Assembly: GCF_009830945.1 (NCBI RefSeq) | Contig: NZ_VWVV01000040.1 | Span: 1 to 41,383 of the forward strand | DNA length: 41,383 nucleotides | Direction: 5' to 3' | DNA from: Nocardiopsis sp. FR4 | Lineage (GTDB): Bacteria > Actinomycetota > Actinomycetes > Streptosporangiales > Streptosporangiaceae | Notes under the pieces: model-generated | The model's database searches: none | What the model saw: the letters and a program-made list of their open reading frames with translations, nothing else | Told to the model about the DNA's origin: nothing | Program-made: the position numbers and the translations under genes | Shown here: positions 8,138 through 15,535 of the stretch, piece after piece | How positions within the stretch are numbered: the stretch's first letter is position 1 | How the letters are laid out: each line of letters starts with the position of its first letter

Positions 8138-9124
8138 TCAGGAGACGGCGACCGGCTCGGACACCCGCTGGTTCAGCAGCCCCGCCACGGCGTCCACCGT
8201 GCGCAGGGCCGGGACCGCGACCCCGGTCAGGTCGGCCAGCTCCACCACCGCGGACAGGATGACGTCCAGTTCCATGGGACGGCCCCGCTCCAGGTCGTGC
8301 AGGGTGGAGGTGCGGTGGTCCCCGGCGCGCTCGGCGCCCGCCAGGCGCCGGTCGACCGAGACGCTCGGGCGCACCCCCAGCGCGGCCGCCACCGCCAGGG
8401 TCTCGTCCATCATGGTGCGGGCCAGGTCCCGGGCGGAGCGGTCGCGGCAGATCTGCGCCATCGTGGAGCGGGTCAGCGCGCTGAGCGGGTTGAAGACGAT
8501 GTTGCCCATCAGCTTGACCCAGATGTCCTCGCGCAGGTCCGCCTCGACCGGGCACTTGAGCCCTCCGGCCTCCATCGCCGCCGACAGGGCGCGGCAGCGC
8601 GCGGAGTCCGAGCGGTCGGGTTCGCCGATGGAGAAGCGGGTGCCCTCGATGTGGCGGACCACCCCCGGCGCGGCGATCTCGGTGGCCGCGTAGACCACGC
8701 ACCCCACCGCGCGCTCCACCGGGATCGTGCGGCTCACCGCGCCGCCCGGGTCCACGCTCTCGATCCGCCTGCCCGCCAGCGGGCCGTCCACCCCGTGGAA
8801 GTACCACCACGGGATGCCGTTCTGGGCGGCCACGACCGCCGTGTCGGGGCCCAGCAGGGGGCGCAGCAGCGGGCCGCACCCGGCGTAGTGCTGGGCCTTG
8901 AGGCCGAGCAGGACGGCGTCCACGGGACCCACCTCGGCCGGATCGTCCGTGGCGTGGGGGTGCGCGGTGAAGTCGCCGCGGGGGCTGAGCACCCTGACGC
9001 CGTGCTCGCGCATGGCCCGCAGGTGCTCGCCGCGGGCGATGAGGTGGACGTCGGCCCCGCCGCGGTGCAGTGCGGCGCCCGCGTAGGCGCCGATCGCGCC
9101 GGCGCCCAGAACGGCGATTCTCAT
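8138..9124 (-). CDS. ketopantoate reductase family (ApbA/PanE) oxidoreductase
   Basis: A 328-residue protein with an N-terminal NADP-binding Rossmann motif (MRIAVLGAGAIGAYAG, GxGxxG) and the family's C-terminal helical domain (KLMGNIVFNPLSALTR, and DLERGRPMELD with the substrate-side Glu). Length and order fit 2-dehydropantoate 2-reductase. ATG 9124 has an AGAAGGGAG ribosome site about 8 nt upstream. A perfect operator palindrome is 22 bp upstream, so it shares regulation with the formate dehydrogenase genes. Many ApbA/PanE relatives are not pantothenate enzymes, and the regulon suggests a catabolic alpha-keto acid or one-carbon substrate here. That is inference. It is divergent from the GntR gene. 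Confidence 0.85.
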   Translation of the reverse strand: MRIAVLGAGAIGAYAGAALHRGGADVHLIARGEHLRAMREHGVRVLSPRGDFTAHPHATDDPAEVGPVDAVLLGLKAQHYAGCGPLLRPLLGPDTAVVAAQNGIPWWYFHGVDGPLAGRRIESVDPGGAVSRTIPVERAVGCVVYAATEIAAPGVVRHIEGTRFSIGEPDRSDSARCRALSAAMEAGGLKCPVEADLREDIWVKLMGNIVFNPLSALTRSTMAQICRDRSARDLARTMMDETLAVAAALGVRPSVSVDRRLAGAERAGDHRTSTLHDLERGRPMELDVILSAVVELADLTGVAVPALRTVDAVAGLLNQRVSEPVAVS

Positions 9125-9146
9125 GGAGAGGCTCCCTTCTCTTTCC

Positions 9147-9162
9147 ATACTGTATACAGTAT
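9147..9162. promoter_or_regulatory. putative GntR-family operator, copy 3 (perfect palindrome)
   Basis: ATACTGTATACAGTAT is a perfect 16-bp palindrome between the ketopantoate-reductase-like gene and the divergent GntR gene, 22 bp upstream of the former's ATG. It is the best copy and defines the consensus used for the other three sites. Confidence 0.85.
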
Positions 9163-9302
9163 TCTTTAGTCGTCGCCTCCCCACACTCGGCTGAAGGGAG
9201 AAGGAACGCCCGACCCCGGCGCTTCGGAAACTTCTTCGCTTCTTCCCTCGTCGGCGCGGCGGGTCTCCGACCGGGCCGCGGCGGCGTGCACCGCCGTCGG
9301 AG

Positions 9303-9321
9303 TTTGTACACTGTCTACAAA
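9303..9321. promoter_or_regulatory. putative GntR autoregulatory operator, copy 4
   Basis: The arms TTTGTA and TACAAA flank a 7-bp centre, and the inner ACTGTCTACA matches 9 of 10 bases of ACTGTATACA in the other operators. It lies 31 bp upstream of the GntR start codon, a position suited to autorepression. It is the weakest copy. Confidence 0.55.
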
Positions 9322-9352
9322 GAGCACCTTCCCTGGATCCTGGAGACTCCCT

Positions 9353-10039
9353 ATGTCCGCACAGGGGCTGAGTACCGTCGCAGGGCGTATCCAGCGTCCG
9401 GTACCGCTGCGCGAAGCCGTGTACGAGGCCATCCTCGACCTCATCACCACCCGGGCCCTCTCTCCCGGACAGCACCTGGTCGAGACCGAGCTCGCCCAGC
9501 AGCTGGGCGTCTCGCGCCAGCCGGTGCGCGAGGCCATGCAGCGGCTCAGCAACGAGGGCTGGGTGGACCTGCGGCCCGGCTACGGGGCCTTCGTGCACAC
9601 GCCCACCGAGAGTGAGGCCGACCAGCTGCTGGCGGTCCGCGCGCTGCTGGAGACCGAGTCGGCCCGCCTGGCCGCCGACAACGCCTCGGAGGAGCAGATC
9701 GCCCTGCTGCGCGACCGCGTCGCCGCGGGGCGCGTCGCGGCGGAGCGGGGCGACACCGAGTCCGTGGTCCAGGCCAACGCCGACTTCCACCGCGCGGTCA
9801 CCGAGGCCTCGGGCAACCGGGTGCTCGCCGAACTGGCCGCACAGGTCGACCGCCGGGTCCGCTGGTACTACGCCCCCGTCGCCCGCATCCGGGGCTCCGC
9901 CTCCTGGGACGAGCACCAGCAGCTCGTCGACGCCATCGAGGCCCGGAGCCCGGAGGAGGCGCTGAGGCTCATGAGCGAGCACACCGAGCGCACCCGGCGC
10001 ACCTACCACGAACAGGTGGACGGCGCGGCGGCGGACTGA
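9353..10039 (+). CDS. GntR family transcriptional regulator, FCD (FadR) subfamily
   Basis: A 228-residue protein. Residues 15-75 form the winged helix-turn-helix (ELAQQLGVSRQPVREAMQRL is the recognition region). The rest is an FCD ligand domain with the typical metal/acid-binding residues in ADFHRAVTEASGN, WDEHQQLVDAI and SEHTERTRR. ATG 9353 is preceded by GGAG at about 7 nt. FCD regulators usually repress catabolic genes until a small carboxylic acid binds. The four matching palindromes around it and in front of the fdh genes make it the probable controller of the formate dehydrogenase and ketopantoate-reductase-like genes. The ligand is unknown; formate-yielding carboxylates such as oxalate are a guess. 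It converges on the next gene with 3 bp between stops. Confidence 0.9.
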   Translation: MSAQGLSTVAGRIQRPVPLREAVYEAILDLITTRALSPGQHLVETELAQQLGVSRQPVREAMQRLSNEGWVDLRPGYGAFVHTPTESEADQLLAVRALLETESARLAADNASEEQIALLRDRVAAGRVAAERGDTESVVQANADFHRAVTEASGNRVLAELAAQVDRRVRWYYAPVARIRGSASWDEHQQLVDAIEARSPEEALRLMSEHTERTRRTYHEQVDGAAAD

Positions 10040-10042
10040 CCG

Positions 10043-10552
10043 CTAACCGCGTTCGGCCACCCGGTACTCGCTCCCCTCGGCGTCGCGGGTCAGGTAGCCC
10101 TCGTCCACCAGGTGGCGGCGCATCGAGGACGGGTCGTCGTAACACGAGCGCAGAGCCGCGTTGACCTGCTTCTCCGTGTACTTCATGCCGGGGGCGAAGA
10201 AGCGCTCGGTGATCCGGGCGAACACCCGCTCCCGCAGCTCCTGCCTGACCGGCAGGCTGCTCAGCCGGCCGTCGCGGAACAGCGCGTCGGCCGGATCCCG
10301 CACCGCGGGCCTGTGCTCCTCCAGCGCCGCGGCGTACACCTCCGGCACACTCACCACGCGGTCGCCCTCCTCGCGCACCAGCCCCGCCCGCACCAGCCGG
10401 GCCAGGCTCTTGCGGGCCCCGGCGCCACCGCCCTCGCCGGATCCGGCCCGCTCGCGGGGCAGCCCCCCGGGGCCCGCCGCGACCACGCGGGCGTAGAGCG
10501 CGAGCCGGTCCGGGTCGGCCAGGGCCGAGACGATCTGGGCGGGATGGGGCAC
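10043..10552 (-). CDS. DUF2087 domain protein, probable transcriptional regulator
   Basis: A 169-residue protein. The N-terminal half looks like a winged-helix domain of the ArsR type (IVSALADPDRLALYARVV, then SLARLVRAGLV). The C-terminal about 75 residues match DUF2087 (LFRDGRLSSLPVRQELRERV, GMKYTEKQVNAAL, DPSSMRRHLVDEGYL). DUF2087 proteins are usually annotated as regulators in actinomycetes, with no common ligand known to me. A Ser/Gly/Ala-rich linker lies around residues 35-45. It converges on the GntR gene. No operator is apparent in the 99 bp upstream. Confidence 0.75.
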   Translation of the reverse strand: MPHPAQIVSALADPDRLALYARVVAAGPGGLPRERAGSGEGGGAGARKSLARLVRAGLVREEGDRVVSVPEVYAAALEEHRPAVRDPADALFRDGRLSSLPVRQELRERVFARITERFFAPGMKYTEKQVNAALRSCYDDPSSMRRHLVDEGYLTRDAEGSEYRVAERG

Positions 10553-10651
10553 GGTGTCCTCCTCGTGGTCCGGTGTGTTCGCGCGCTCCCAGGACCCTAG
10601 GGGGGTCGCACGTTAGCTTCCAGCGGTTTTCCGCCCCGGACCAGCGCTCGG

Positions 10652-11470
10652 TCAGCCCTCGGCGAGCAGGCGCTCGACCACCCGGGCCACCCCGTCGTCG
10701 TTGCTGGCCGGGGCCACCCGCAGCCCCAGCGACGGGTCGAGCAGGTCCGGGTGCCCGCTGGCCATGGCGTACCCCGCACCGGCCCAGGTCAAAGCGGACA
10801 GGTCGTTGGGCATGTCGCCGAAGGCCACGACCTCCTCGGCGCGCACGCCCCACCGGTCGCAGACCATGGCGAGCGTGCTGCCCTTGTTGACCCCCGGCGC
10901 GCTGAGCTCCAGCAGGCTGGACCGGCCCGAGTACGTGACCTCCGCCAGCGGCCCGACCGCCTCCACCGCGGCCTCGTGCAGGCGGTCCACCGGGGTGTCC
11001 TGGGCGCGTACGAGCAGTTTGGTGATCGGGGTGGCCCGGGCGAGCAGCGCCTCGGTGGTCTCCAGGACCTCGCGCACCCACTCACTCGGCACCCACGGTT
11101 CCAGGAGGTAGTCGGCGTCGTGGAAGAAGTCGGTCCCGGTCTCGACTCCGAAGCCGAGGCCGGACAGGGCGGTGCGCAGCCTCTCGACCACGATGGCGCT
11201 GGTCTCCAGGTCGATGTCCCGCACCAGCGGGTCGGCGTCGGGGGCGTGGGCGAGGGCCCCGTTGCCGCAGACCACGGCGGCGCAGGGGAGCTGTTCGGCG
11301 ATGTGTTGGGTGGTCCGGGGCGGGCGGGCGGTGGCGACCACCACCCTGACGCCCGCCTCCGCCGCGGCGGTCAGCGCCCGCCGGTTGCGTTCGGAGAGCA
11401 GGCCGTCGGCTCCCAGGAGAGTTCCGTCGAGGTCGGTCGCGATAACCAGGGGAAAGACCATAGTGCGCAT
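10652..11470 (-). CDS. HAD superfamily (Cof-type) hydrolase
   Basis: A 272-residue phosphatase of the Cof/YbhA type. Motif I is ATDLDGTLL with the nucleophile Asp. VVVATARP gives motif II. The Lys of motif III is probably within ITKLLVRAQ or VNKGSTL, and motif IV is VAFGDMPNDLSAL. A C2-type cap lies in the middle (about residues 90-190). These enzymes dephosphorylate sugar phosphates, nucleotides or pyridoxal phosphate in the cytosol; the substrate cannot be assigned. The start may be ATG 11470 or ATG 11461; neither has a clear ribosome site. It stands alone, with about 100 bp to the DUF2087 gene and 33 bp to the MerR gene, all on the same strand. Confidence 0.85.
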   Translation of the reverse strand: MRTMVFPLVIATDLDGTLLGADGLLSERNRRALTAAAEAGVRVVVATARPPRTTQHIAEQLPCAAVVCGNGALAHAPDADPLVRDIDLETSAIVVERLRTALSGLGFGVETGTDFFHDADYLLEPWVPSEWVREVLETTEALLARATPITKLLVRAQDTPVDRLHEAAVEAVGPLAEVTYSGRSSLLELSAPGVNKGSTLAMVCDRWGVRAEEVVAFGDMPNDLSALTWAGAGYAMASGHPDLLDPSLGLRVAPASNDDGVARVVERLLAEG

Positions 11471-11503
11471 TATGTCTGCCGACGGTGGCGAACTGAAGCG
11501 CTT

Positions 11504-11968
11504 TCACCCGGTCCGGCCGGGCGCGCCCAGGGCGAGGGGGACGCGGCCCCCGGGCTCGGCCGAGCCCGGGGCGGCCACGCCCTCCTCCAGGATCGCCCGC
11601 ATCTTCGGGCACTCCAGGAGGTGGTCGGCCTCGCAGGCCATGACGTGCGCGACCATCTCGCGGGCGGTGCGCAGCTGTTCCATGCGCTCGTCCAGCCGGG
11701 CCAGGTGCTCGGCCACCCGGCCGCGCTGGGCCTCGCAGTCCGGGGCGTCGATGAGCTCGCGGATCTGGGCCAGGCTGAACCCGGCCGCCTGCGCGCGGAG
11801 CACCAGCGCCACCCGCAGGCGGTGGTCCGGTGTGTACCGGCGCTGGCCCCCCGAGCGCCGGGACGGCTCCAGCACCCCGACCGACTCCCAGTGCCGCAGG
11901 ACGTGCGGGGCCAGGCCGAAGGTCTCGGCCAGTTCCCCGATGGACAGTTCCGCCTCGCTTGACCTCAT
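11504..11968 (-). CDS. MerR family transcriptional regulator
   Basis: A 154-residue protein from ATG 11968. The N-terminal MerR winged helix is clear (LSIGELAETFGLAPHVLRHW, then RRYTPDHRLRVALVLRAQ). A dimerisation coiled coil follows (AEHLARLDERMEQLRTAREM). The effector end contains Cys and His residues in MACEADHLLECPKM, which might bind a metal or thiol ligand. The upstream frame runs on to 12028, but a MerR-type promoter occupies that stretch. The gene is divergent from a methyltransferase gene with only 58 bp between start codons, so it probably controls both. No ribosome site is seen, consistent with a leaderless message. Confidence 0.85.
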   Translation of the reverse strand: MRSSEAELSIGELAETFGLAPHVLRHWESVGVLEPSRRSGGQRRYTPDHRLRVALVLRAQAAGFSLAQIRELIDAPDCEAQRGRVAEHLARLDERMEQLRTAREMVAHVMACEADHLLECPKMRAILEEGVAAPGSAEPGGRVPLALGAPGRTG

Positions 11969-11972
11969 GTGG

Positions 11973-12003
11973 ACATTAACTTCCAGACTGGAGCTCCGGT
12001 CAA
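11973..12003 (-). promoter_or_regulatory. MerR-type promoter with 19-bp spacer
   Basis: On the minus strand TTGACC (12003-11998) and TAATGT (11978-11973) are separated by exactly 19 bp. The spacer holds the dyad TCCAGACTGGA (11982-11992). Stretched spacers with a central dyad are the hallmark of MerR-family promoters. The -10 box ends 4 bp before the MerR ATG, so the transcript is probably leaderless. Confidence 0.65.
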
Positions 12004-12026
12004 GGAACGGAGCGAGGAGCAACGCC

Positions 12027-12617
12027 ATGGACGAGGAGACCGAACGCGTGCGCGGCCAGTGGGACCAGATGTCGCGGCGCTACGACCGGGGGGAGCGGGT
12101 CCAGCGGCTGCTCCTGGGAGGCACCCGGGCCCGGCTGTGCCGGCAGGCCCGCGGGCGTGTCCTGGAGGTCGCCGTGGGCACCGGACAGGACCTGCCCCAC
12201 TACCCGGAGGACGTGGAGGTGGTCGGGGTGGACCTGAGCCCCGGCATGCTGGCGCGGGCCCGGGCGCGCGCCGCCGGGCTGGGCCGGGAGGTCGACCTGC
12301 GAGAGGGCGACGCCCAGGACCTGCCCTTCGGCGACGGGGAGTTCGACACCGTCCTGTGCGCGCTGGCCCTGTGCACCATCCCCGACCAGTACCGGGCCCT
12401 GTCCGAGATGCACCGGGTGCTCCGCCCCGGCGGGCTCCTGCTGCTGGTGGACCACGTCGAGTACACCCGCTGGCCCCTCTCCCGGCGGGAGGCGCGCAAG
12501 GAGCGGCCCCGGCGCCTGCCCCGGAGCGTGGCCGTGGAGGCGGGCTTCACGATCGACCACCACGACCGGACCGCGCTGGGGTTCCTCGAACGGGTGACCG
12601 CCCACCGGGGCGCCTGA
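12027..12617 (+). CDS. class I SAM-dependent methyltransferase
   Basis: A 196-residue Methyltransf_11-type enzyme. The SAM motif I is VLEVAVGTGQDLPHY, the acidic residue of motif II is in VVGVDLSPGML, and the post-motifs are DLPFGDGEFDTVLCALALC and VLRPGGLLLLVDHVE. ATG 12027 has GCGAGGAGC as ribosome site. The N-terminus (WDQMSRRYDRGERVQRLLLG) resembles small actinomycete methyltransferases annotated as phospholipid or quinone methylases, but the substrate is not assignable. It is divergent from the MerR gene and probably under its control. A hairpin terminator follows at 12622-12647. Confidence 0.85.
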   Translation: MDEETERVRGQWDQMSRRYDRGERVQRLLLGGTRARLCRQARGRVLEVAVGTGQDLPHYPEDVEVVGVDLSPGMLARARARAAGLGREVDLREGDAQDLPFGDGEFDTVLCALALCTIPDQYRALSEMHRVLRPGGLLLLVDHVEYTRWPLSRREARKERPRRLPRSVAVEAGFTIDHHDRTALGFLERVTAHRGA

Positions 12618-12621
12618 GCGG

Positions 12622-12647
12622 GGGCCGGAGGCCCCGGCCTCCGGCCC
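12622..12647 (+). terminator. hairpin terminator after the methyltransferase
   Basis: The 12-nt arms GGGCCGGAGGCC and GGCCTCCGGCCC (12622-12633 and 12636-12647) form a near-continuous stem 4 bp after the stop, followed by TTCC. Confidence 0.7.
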
Positions 12648-12717
12648 TTCCGCGTCCTTCGGCGCCTCGACGGCGCTTCGACGGGACTTTGCCCGCAGGT
12701 GGTGTGACAGTGGTGCC

Positions 12718-13500
12718 ATGGCTACGCACAGCGAACTCCGAGACTTCTGGGAGCGCCGGCTCGACGGTGACTGGACCGAGAGCGGGGTCGGCTACCGGGC
12801 CCTGGGCCGCCCCTTCAACACGTGGATGTACCGCGTGCGCGAGGAGGTGTTCCTGCGCGAGGTCTCCCGGCTGGAGCCGGGCCGGGCCAGCGTCCTGGAC
12901 GTGGGCAGCGGCACCGGCTTCTACGTCGGCCTGTGGGCGCGCACGGGCGTCGGCGACATCACCGGCTGCGACATGACCGACGCGGCCGTGCGGCGCCTGC
13001 GCGGCAGGTTCCCCGACCACCGGTTCGTCCGCCAGGACGCCGCCGACCTCGACGCCTTCGACACCGACTCCTTCGACGCGGTCTCCTGCGTGGACGTCCT
13101 GTTCCACATCACCGACGACGCGCGGTACGAGCGCGCCTTCGGGGAGTTCGCCCGGGTGCTGCGCCCCGGCGGGTCCCTGGTGGTCTCCGAGAACTGCCTC
13201 CAGCGCCCGGAGCAGCGCGGTGAGCACCAGGTCAACCGGACCCTGGAGCGGATCGCGCGCACCGCCGACCGGGCCGGGTTCGACCTCGTCCGCCGCGTCC
13301 CCATGCTCGTGCTGATGAACGCCCAGGTGGACGCGCCCGCGCCCTGGCGCAAGGCCTGGGGCGGCCTGCTGCGGGCGGCCACCCTGACCGCGCCGACCGG
13401 CTGGCTGGCGGGCGCCGCCCTCTACCCGCTGGAGCGCCGCCTGGTCCGGGGCCTCCGGGAGAGCCCCACCACGGAACTGCTGGTGCTGCGCCGGCGCTGA
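12718..13500 (+). CDS. class I SAM-dependent methyltransferase
   Basis: A 260-residue methyltransferase. SAM motif I is SVLDVGSGTGFYVG, motif II DITGCDMTDAAV, and later segments are SFDAVSCVDVLFHI and VLRPGGSLVVSENC. The N-terminus ELRDFWERRLDGDW is seen in actinomycete methyltransferases of unknown substrate. It starts at ATG 12718, 8 bp after a GTGTGACAG stretch that gives no strong ribosome site. It is not closely related to the methyltransferase just upstream and is separated from it by a terminator. Function beyond methyl transfer is unknown. Confidence 0.85.
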   Translation: MATHSELRDFWERRLDGDWTESGVGYRALGRPFNTWMYRVREEVFLREVSRLEPGRASVLDVGSGTGFYVGLWARTGVGDITGCDMTDAAVRRLRGRFPDHRFVRQDAADLDAFDTDSFDAVSCVDVLFHITDDARYERAFGEFARVLRPGGSLVVSENCLQRPEQRGEHQVNRTLERIARTADRAGFDLVRRVPMLVLMNAQVDAPAPWRKAWGGLLRAATLTAPTGWLAGAALYPLERRLVRGLRESPTTELLVLRRR

Positions 13501-13643
13501 GGGGCCCGTGCCGCGGGCGGTGACACAGGCAGGTGTGCCGACGTTCCGTACGGGTACCGGGATACGGTTGATGTCCACCCTGTGCCGCGGCCTGACGTGG
13601 ACGGGGCCTCCGGCACCGCGGACGTCCTGCTCGGGAGGCGACT

Positions 13644-14885
13644 GTGCGACGCTCCACCCTCATGTCGATGATCAAGTGGGGTCTCGTGGGGCTGGTGAGC
13701 ACCCAGGTCGCGGTCGCGGCCACGCTCATGGGCATCAACCACTGGCGCCGGAAGGTTCGCCCGCGCCGGGCGGTCTTCCCCCGTACGGCGCCGGTGGAGC
13801 TGCCGGTGGGCGACTCGGGAACCACCGCCACCGTGTACACCTACGGCGAGGACGTCTTCGAGGACATGCTCTTCGCGATCAGCGGGGCCCGCCGCCGCGT
13901 ACTCTTCGAGTCCTACATCGTCAAGAACGACCGGGTGGGCCAGCGGTTCAAGAAGGCCCTGATCGCGGCCGCCGACCGGGGCGTCGAGGTGTACGTCATC
14001 TACGACGGCTTCGCCAACCTCGTGGTGCCCCGGTCCTTCTTCCGCTTCCCGTCCAACGTCCACGTGCTGCGCTACCCGGCGTTCCGGCCCGGCGTGCTGC
14101 TGCTGAACATCCGCAAGTCCGGCCGCGACCACCGCAAGATCCTCACCGTCGACGGCGAGGTGGGGTTCGTCGGCGGGTACAACGTGGGGTCGCTGTACGC
14201 CACCGACTGGCGTGACACCCACCTGCGGGTGACCGGTCCGGGGGTGTGGGAGCTGGAGAACGCCTTCAGCGACTTCTGGAACATGAACCGCTCCTCGCGC
14301 CAGCCCGAGCTGACCGGCCTGGGCGCCCCCGACTGGGACGCCCACTTCCGGGTGCACCGCAACGTGCCCGAGCAGCTGATCTACCCCATCCGGGCCATGT
14401 TCCTGGAGGCCATCGACCGGGCCAAGGAGCGGGTGCTGTTCACCCAGGCCTACTTCATGCCCGACCGCGAGTTCCAGAAGGCGCTGGCGGACGCCGTGGA
14501 GCGGGGGGTGGAGGTCAACATCCTCGTGCCGGAGGAGTCCAACCACGTCATCGCCGACTGGATCTCCCGCAGCCAGTACTCGGTGCTGCTGCGCGGCGGG
14601 GTGCGGCTGTGGCTGTACCAGAACGCCATGGTGCACGCCAAGACGGCGACCGTGGACGGGCGCTGGTCCACGATCGGCACCGCCAACGTGGACCGGCTCA
14701 GCCTGACTGGCAACTACGAGGTCAACATCGAGATCTTCGACGAGGGCGTGGCCAAGCACCTGGAGGAGGTCTTCGTCAACGACCTCGCCAACTGCCGGGA
14801 GCTGACCTGGGAGGAGTGGAGCGGTCGACCGCTCGCCGCCAAGTTCGGCGAGTCCGTGCTGGCGCCCTGGCGGCCGTTCCTCTGA
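13644..14885 (+). CDS. phospholipase D-like protein, probable cardiolipin synthase
   Basis: A 413-residue protein with two HKD (HxKx4D) motifs: HRKILTVDG around residue 164 and HAKTATVDG around residue 331, each followed by the family's G(G/T)xN pattern (GGYNVG, GTANVD). An N-terminal hydrophobic segment (about residues 8-28) would anchor it in the membrane. This arrangement fits bacterial cardiolipin synthases, which condense two phosphatidylglycerols (or PG with another phospholipid). GTG 13644 is preceded by GGAGG at 5-6 nt. It appears monocistronic, with a hairpin 2 bp after its stop. Confidence 0.88.
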   Translation: MRRSTLMSMIKWGLVGLVSTQVAVAATLMGINHWRRKVRPRRAVFPRTAPVELPVGDSGTTATVYTYGEDVFEDMLFAISGARRRVLFESYIVKNDRVGQRFKKALIAAADRGVEVYVIYDGFANLVVPRSFFRFPSNVHVLRYPAFRPGVLLLNIRKSGRDHRKILTVDGEVGFVGGYNVGSLYATDWRDTHLRVTGPGVWELENAFSDFWNMNRSSRQPELTGLGAPDWDAHFRVHRNVPEQLIYPIRAMFLEAIDRAKERVLFTQAYFMPDREFQKALADAVERGVEVNILVPEESNHVIADWISRSQYSVLLRGGVRLWLYQNAMVHAKTATVDGRWSTIGTANVDRLSLTGNYEVNIEIFDEGVAKHLEEVFVNDLANCRELTWEEWSGRPLAAKFGESVLAPWRPFL

Positions 14886-14886
14886 G

Positions 14887-14920
14887 CGCGCGGCCGGTCC
14901 CCGGATCCGACGGCCGCGCG
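14887..14920 (+). terminator. hairpin terminator after the phospholipase D-like gene
   Basis: The arms CGCGCGGCCG (14887-14896) and CGGCCGCGCG (14911-14920) form a 10-bp perfect stem starting just after the stop codon. Confidence 0.6.
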
Positions 14921-14926
14921 ACCGGT

Positions 14927-15166
14927 TCAGGCCCGGTGGCGCCGGGGCGGCGGCGGGCCCAGACGGTTGGGGAAGAACGGGTCCGGCTCCACCTTGCGCG
15001 GCCGGGGCCCGCCCCAGTGCTGGGGGCCGGGGTGCGGCGTACGGTGGAGCGCTCCGGCGATCGCGGACGGCGACCCTCCCCTCTGCCGGACGGGTGCCCC
15101 GTCCTCCTGCCCGGACCCCTCGCACGGCTCGGACCGCTCGTCGCGGGAGCCCTCCGCGCGCGTCAT
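14927..15166 (-). CDS. small Pro/Arg-rich hypothetical protein
   Basis: A 79-residue open frame starting at ATG 15166, which has a near-perfect ribosome site (GGGGGAGG, 5 nt spacing). That signal is the main reason to think it is real. The protein is hydrophilic, with no membrane segment, and ends in a basic proline-rich tail (RLGPPPPRRHRA). The segment HPGPQHWGGPRPRKVEPDPFFPN is compositionally unlike random frame shadow, but I recognise no family. It converges on the phospholipase gene. Confidence 0.5.
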   Translation of the reverse strand: MTRAEGSRDERSEPCEGSGQEDGAPVRQRGGSPSAIAGALHRTPHPGPQHWGGPRPRKVEPDPFFPNRLGPPPPRRHRA

Positions 15167-15447
15167 CCAACCTCCCCCGTCTCCGTCCCGGGTGCCCCTG
15201 CGCCCCGTGTGCTCGGGGTCCATGATCGGACGACTTCCGCGCGTTGTCATGGCGACACGGTGGGAGAGGGCGGAACCGGTCCGGACCCGTCGCGCTGCGC
15301 ACGCGGGTCAGGCACCCGGACCGGCGTCGCCCGCGGCCCCGGGACGCGGAGGAGGCCCGGCGGGCATCGCGGGAGGGTCCGGGTGTCGGGGTCCGGATCG
15401 CCGCGGTGGCCCGGGGATCAGGGCCAGAACTGGGGCCAGGAAATAGG

Positions 15448-15479
15448 CCTGGGGTTCCTCCCGCAGGAGAAACCCCAGG
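15448..15479 (-). terminator. hairpin downstream of the truncated tRNA gene
   Basis: The arms CCTGGGGTT (15448-15456) and AACCCCAGG (15471-15479) are perfectly complementary, and an inner 4-bp stem extends them past one mismatch. It lies 9 bp beyond the tRNA 3' end on the minus strand, as expected for the terminator of the original tRNA gene. Confidence 0.65.
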
Positions 15480-15488
15480 TCAGCAGGG

Positions 15489-15535
15489 CGGCCCCGGCAG
15501 GATTCGAACCTGCGACACCCGCTTTAGGAGAGCGG
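15489..15535 (-). tRNA. tRNA-Arg(CCT) 3' half only; probable attachment site
   Basis: Read on the minus strand the segment folds as the 3' half of a tRNA. It has a 5-bp anticodon stem around the 7-nt loop CTCCTAA (anticodon CCT), a 5-nt variable loop, a T arm GCAGG-TTCGAAT-CCTGC, a 7-nt acceptor strand CGGGGCC and a discriminator G. CCA is not encoded. The sequence beyond 15536 does not form a D arm or a matching acceptor strand, so the 5' half is absent. Integrases of actinomycete integrative elements recombine in the 3' halves of tRNA genes and leave such duplicates. The complete gene should then sit at the other end of the element, outside this window. Confidence 0.75.

Noticed and set aside
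3857..8262. Very long plus-strand frames opposite the formate dehydrogenase genes
   Set aside because: They are antisense shadows of strongly codon-biased genes; their translations are low-complexity Gly/Arg/Ala/His with no motif.
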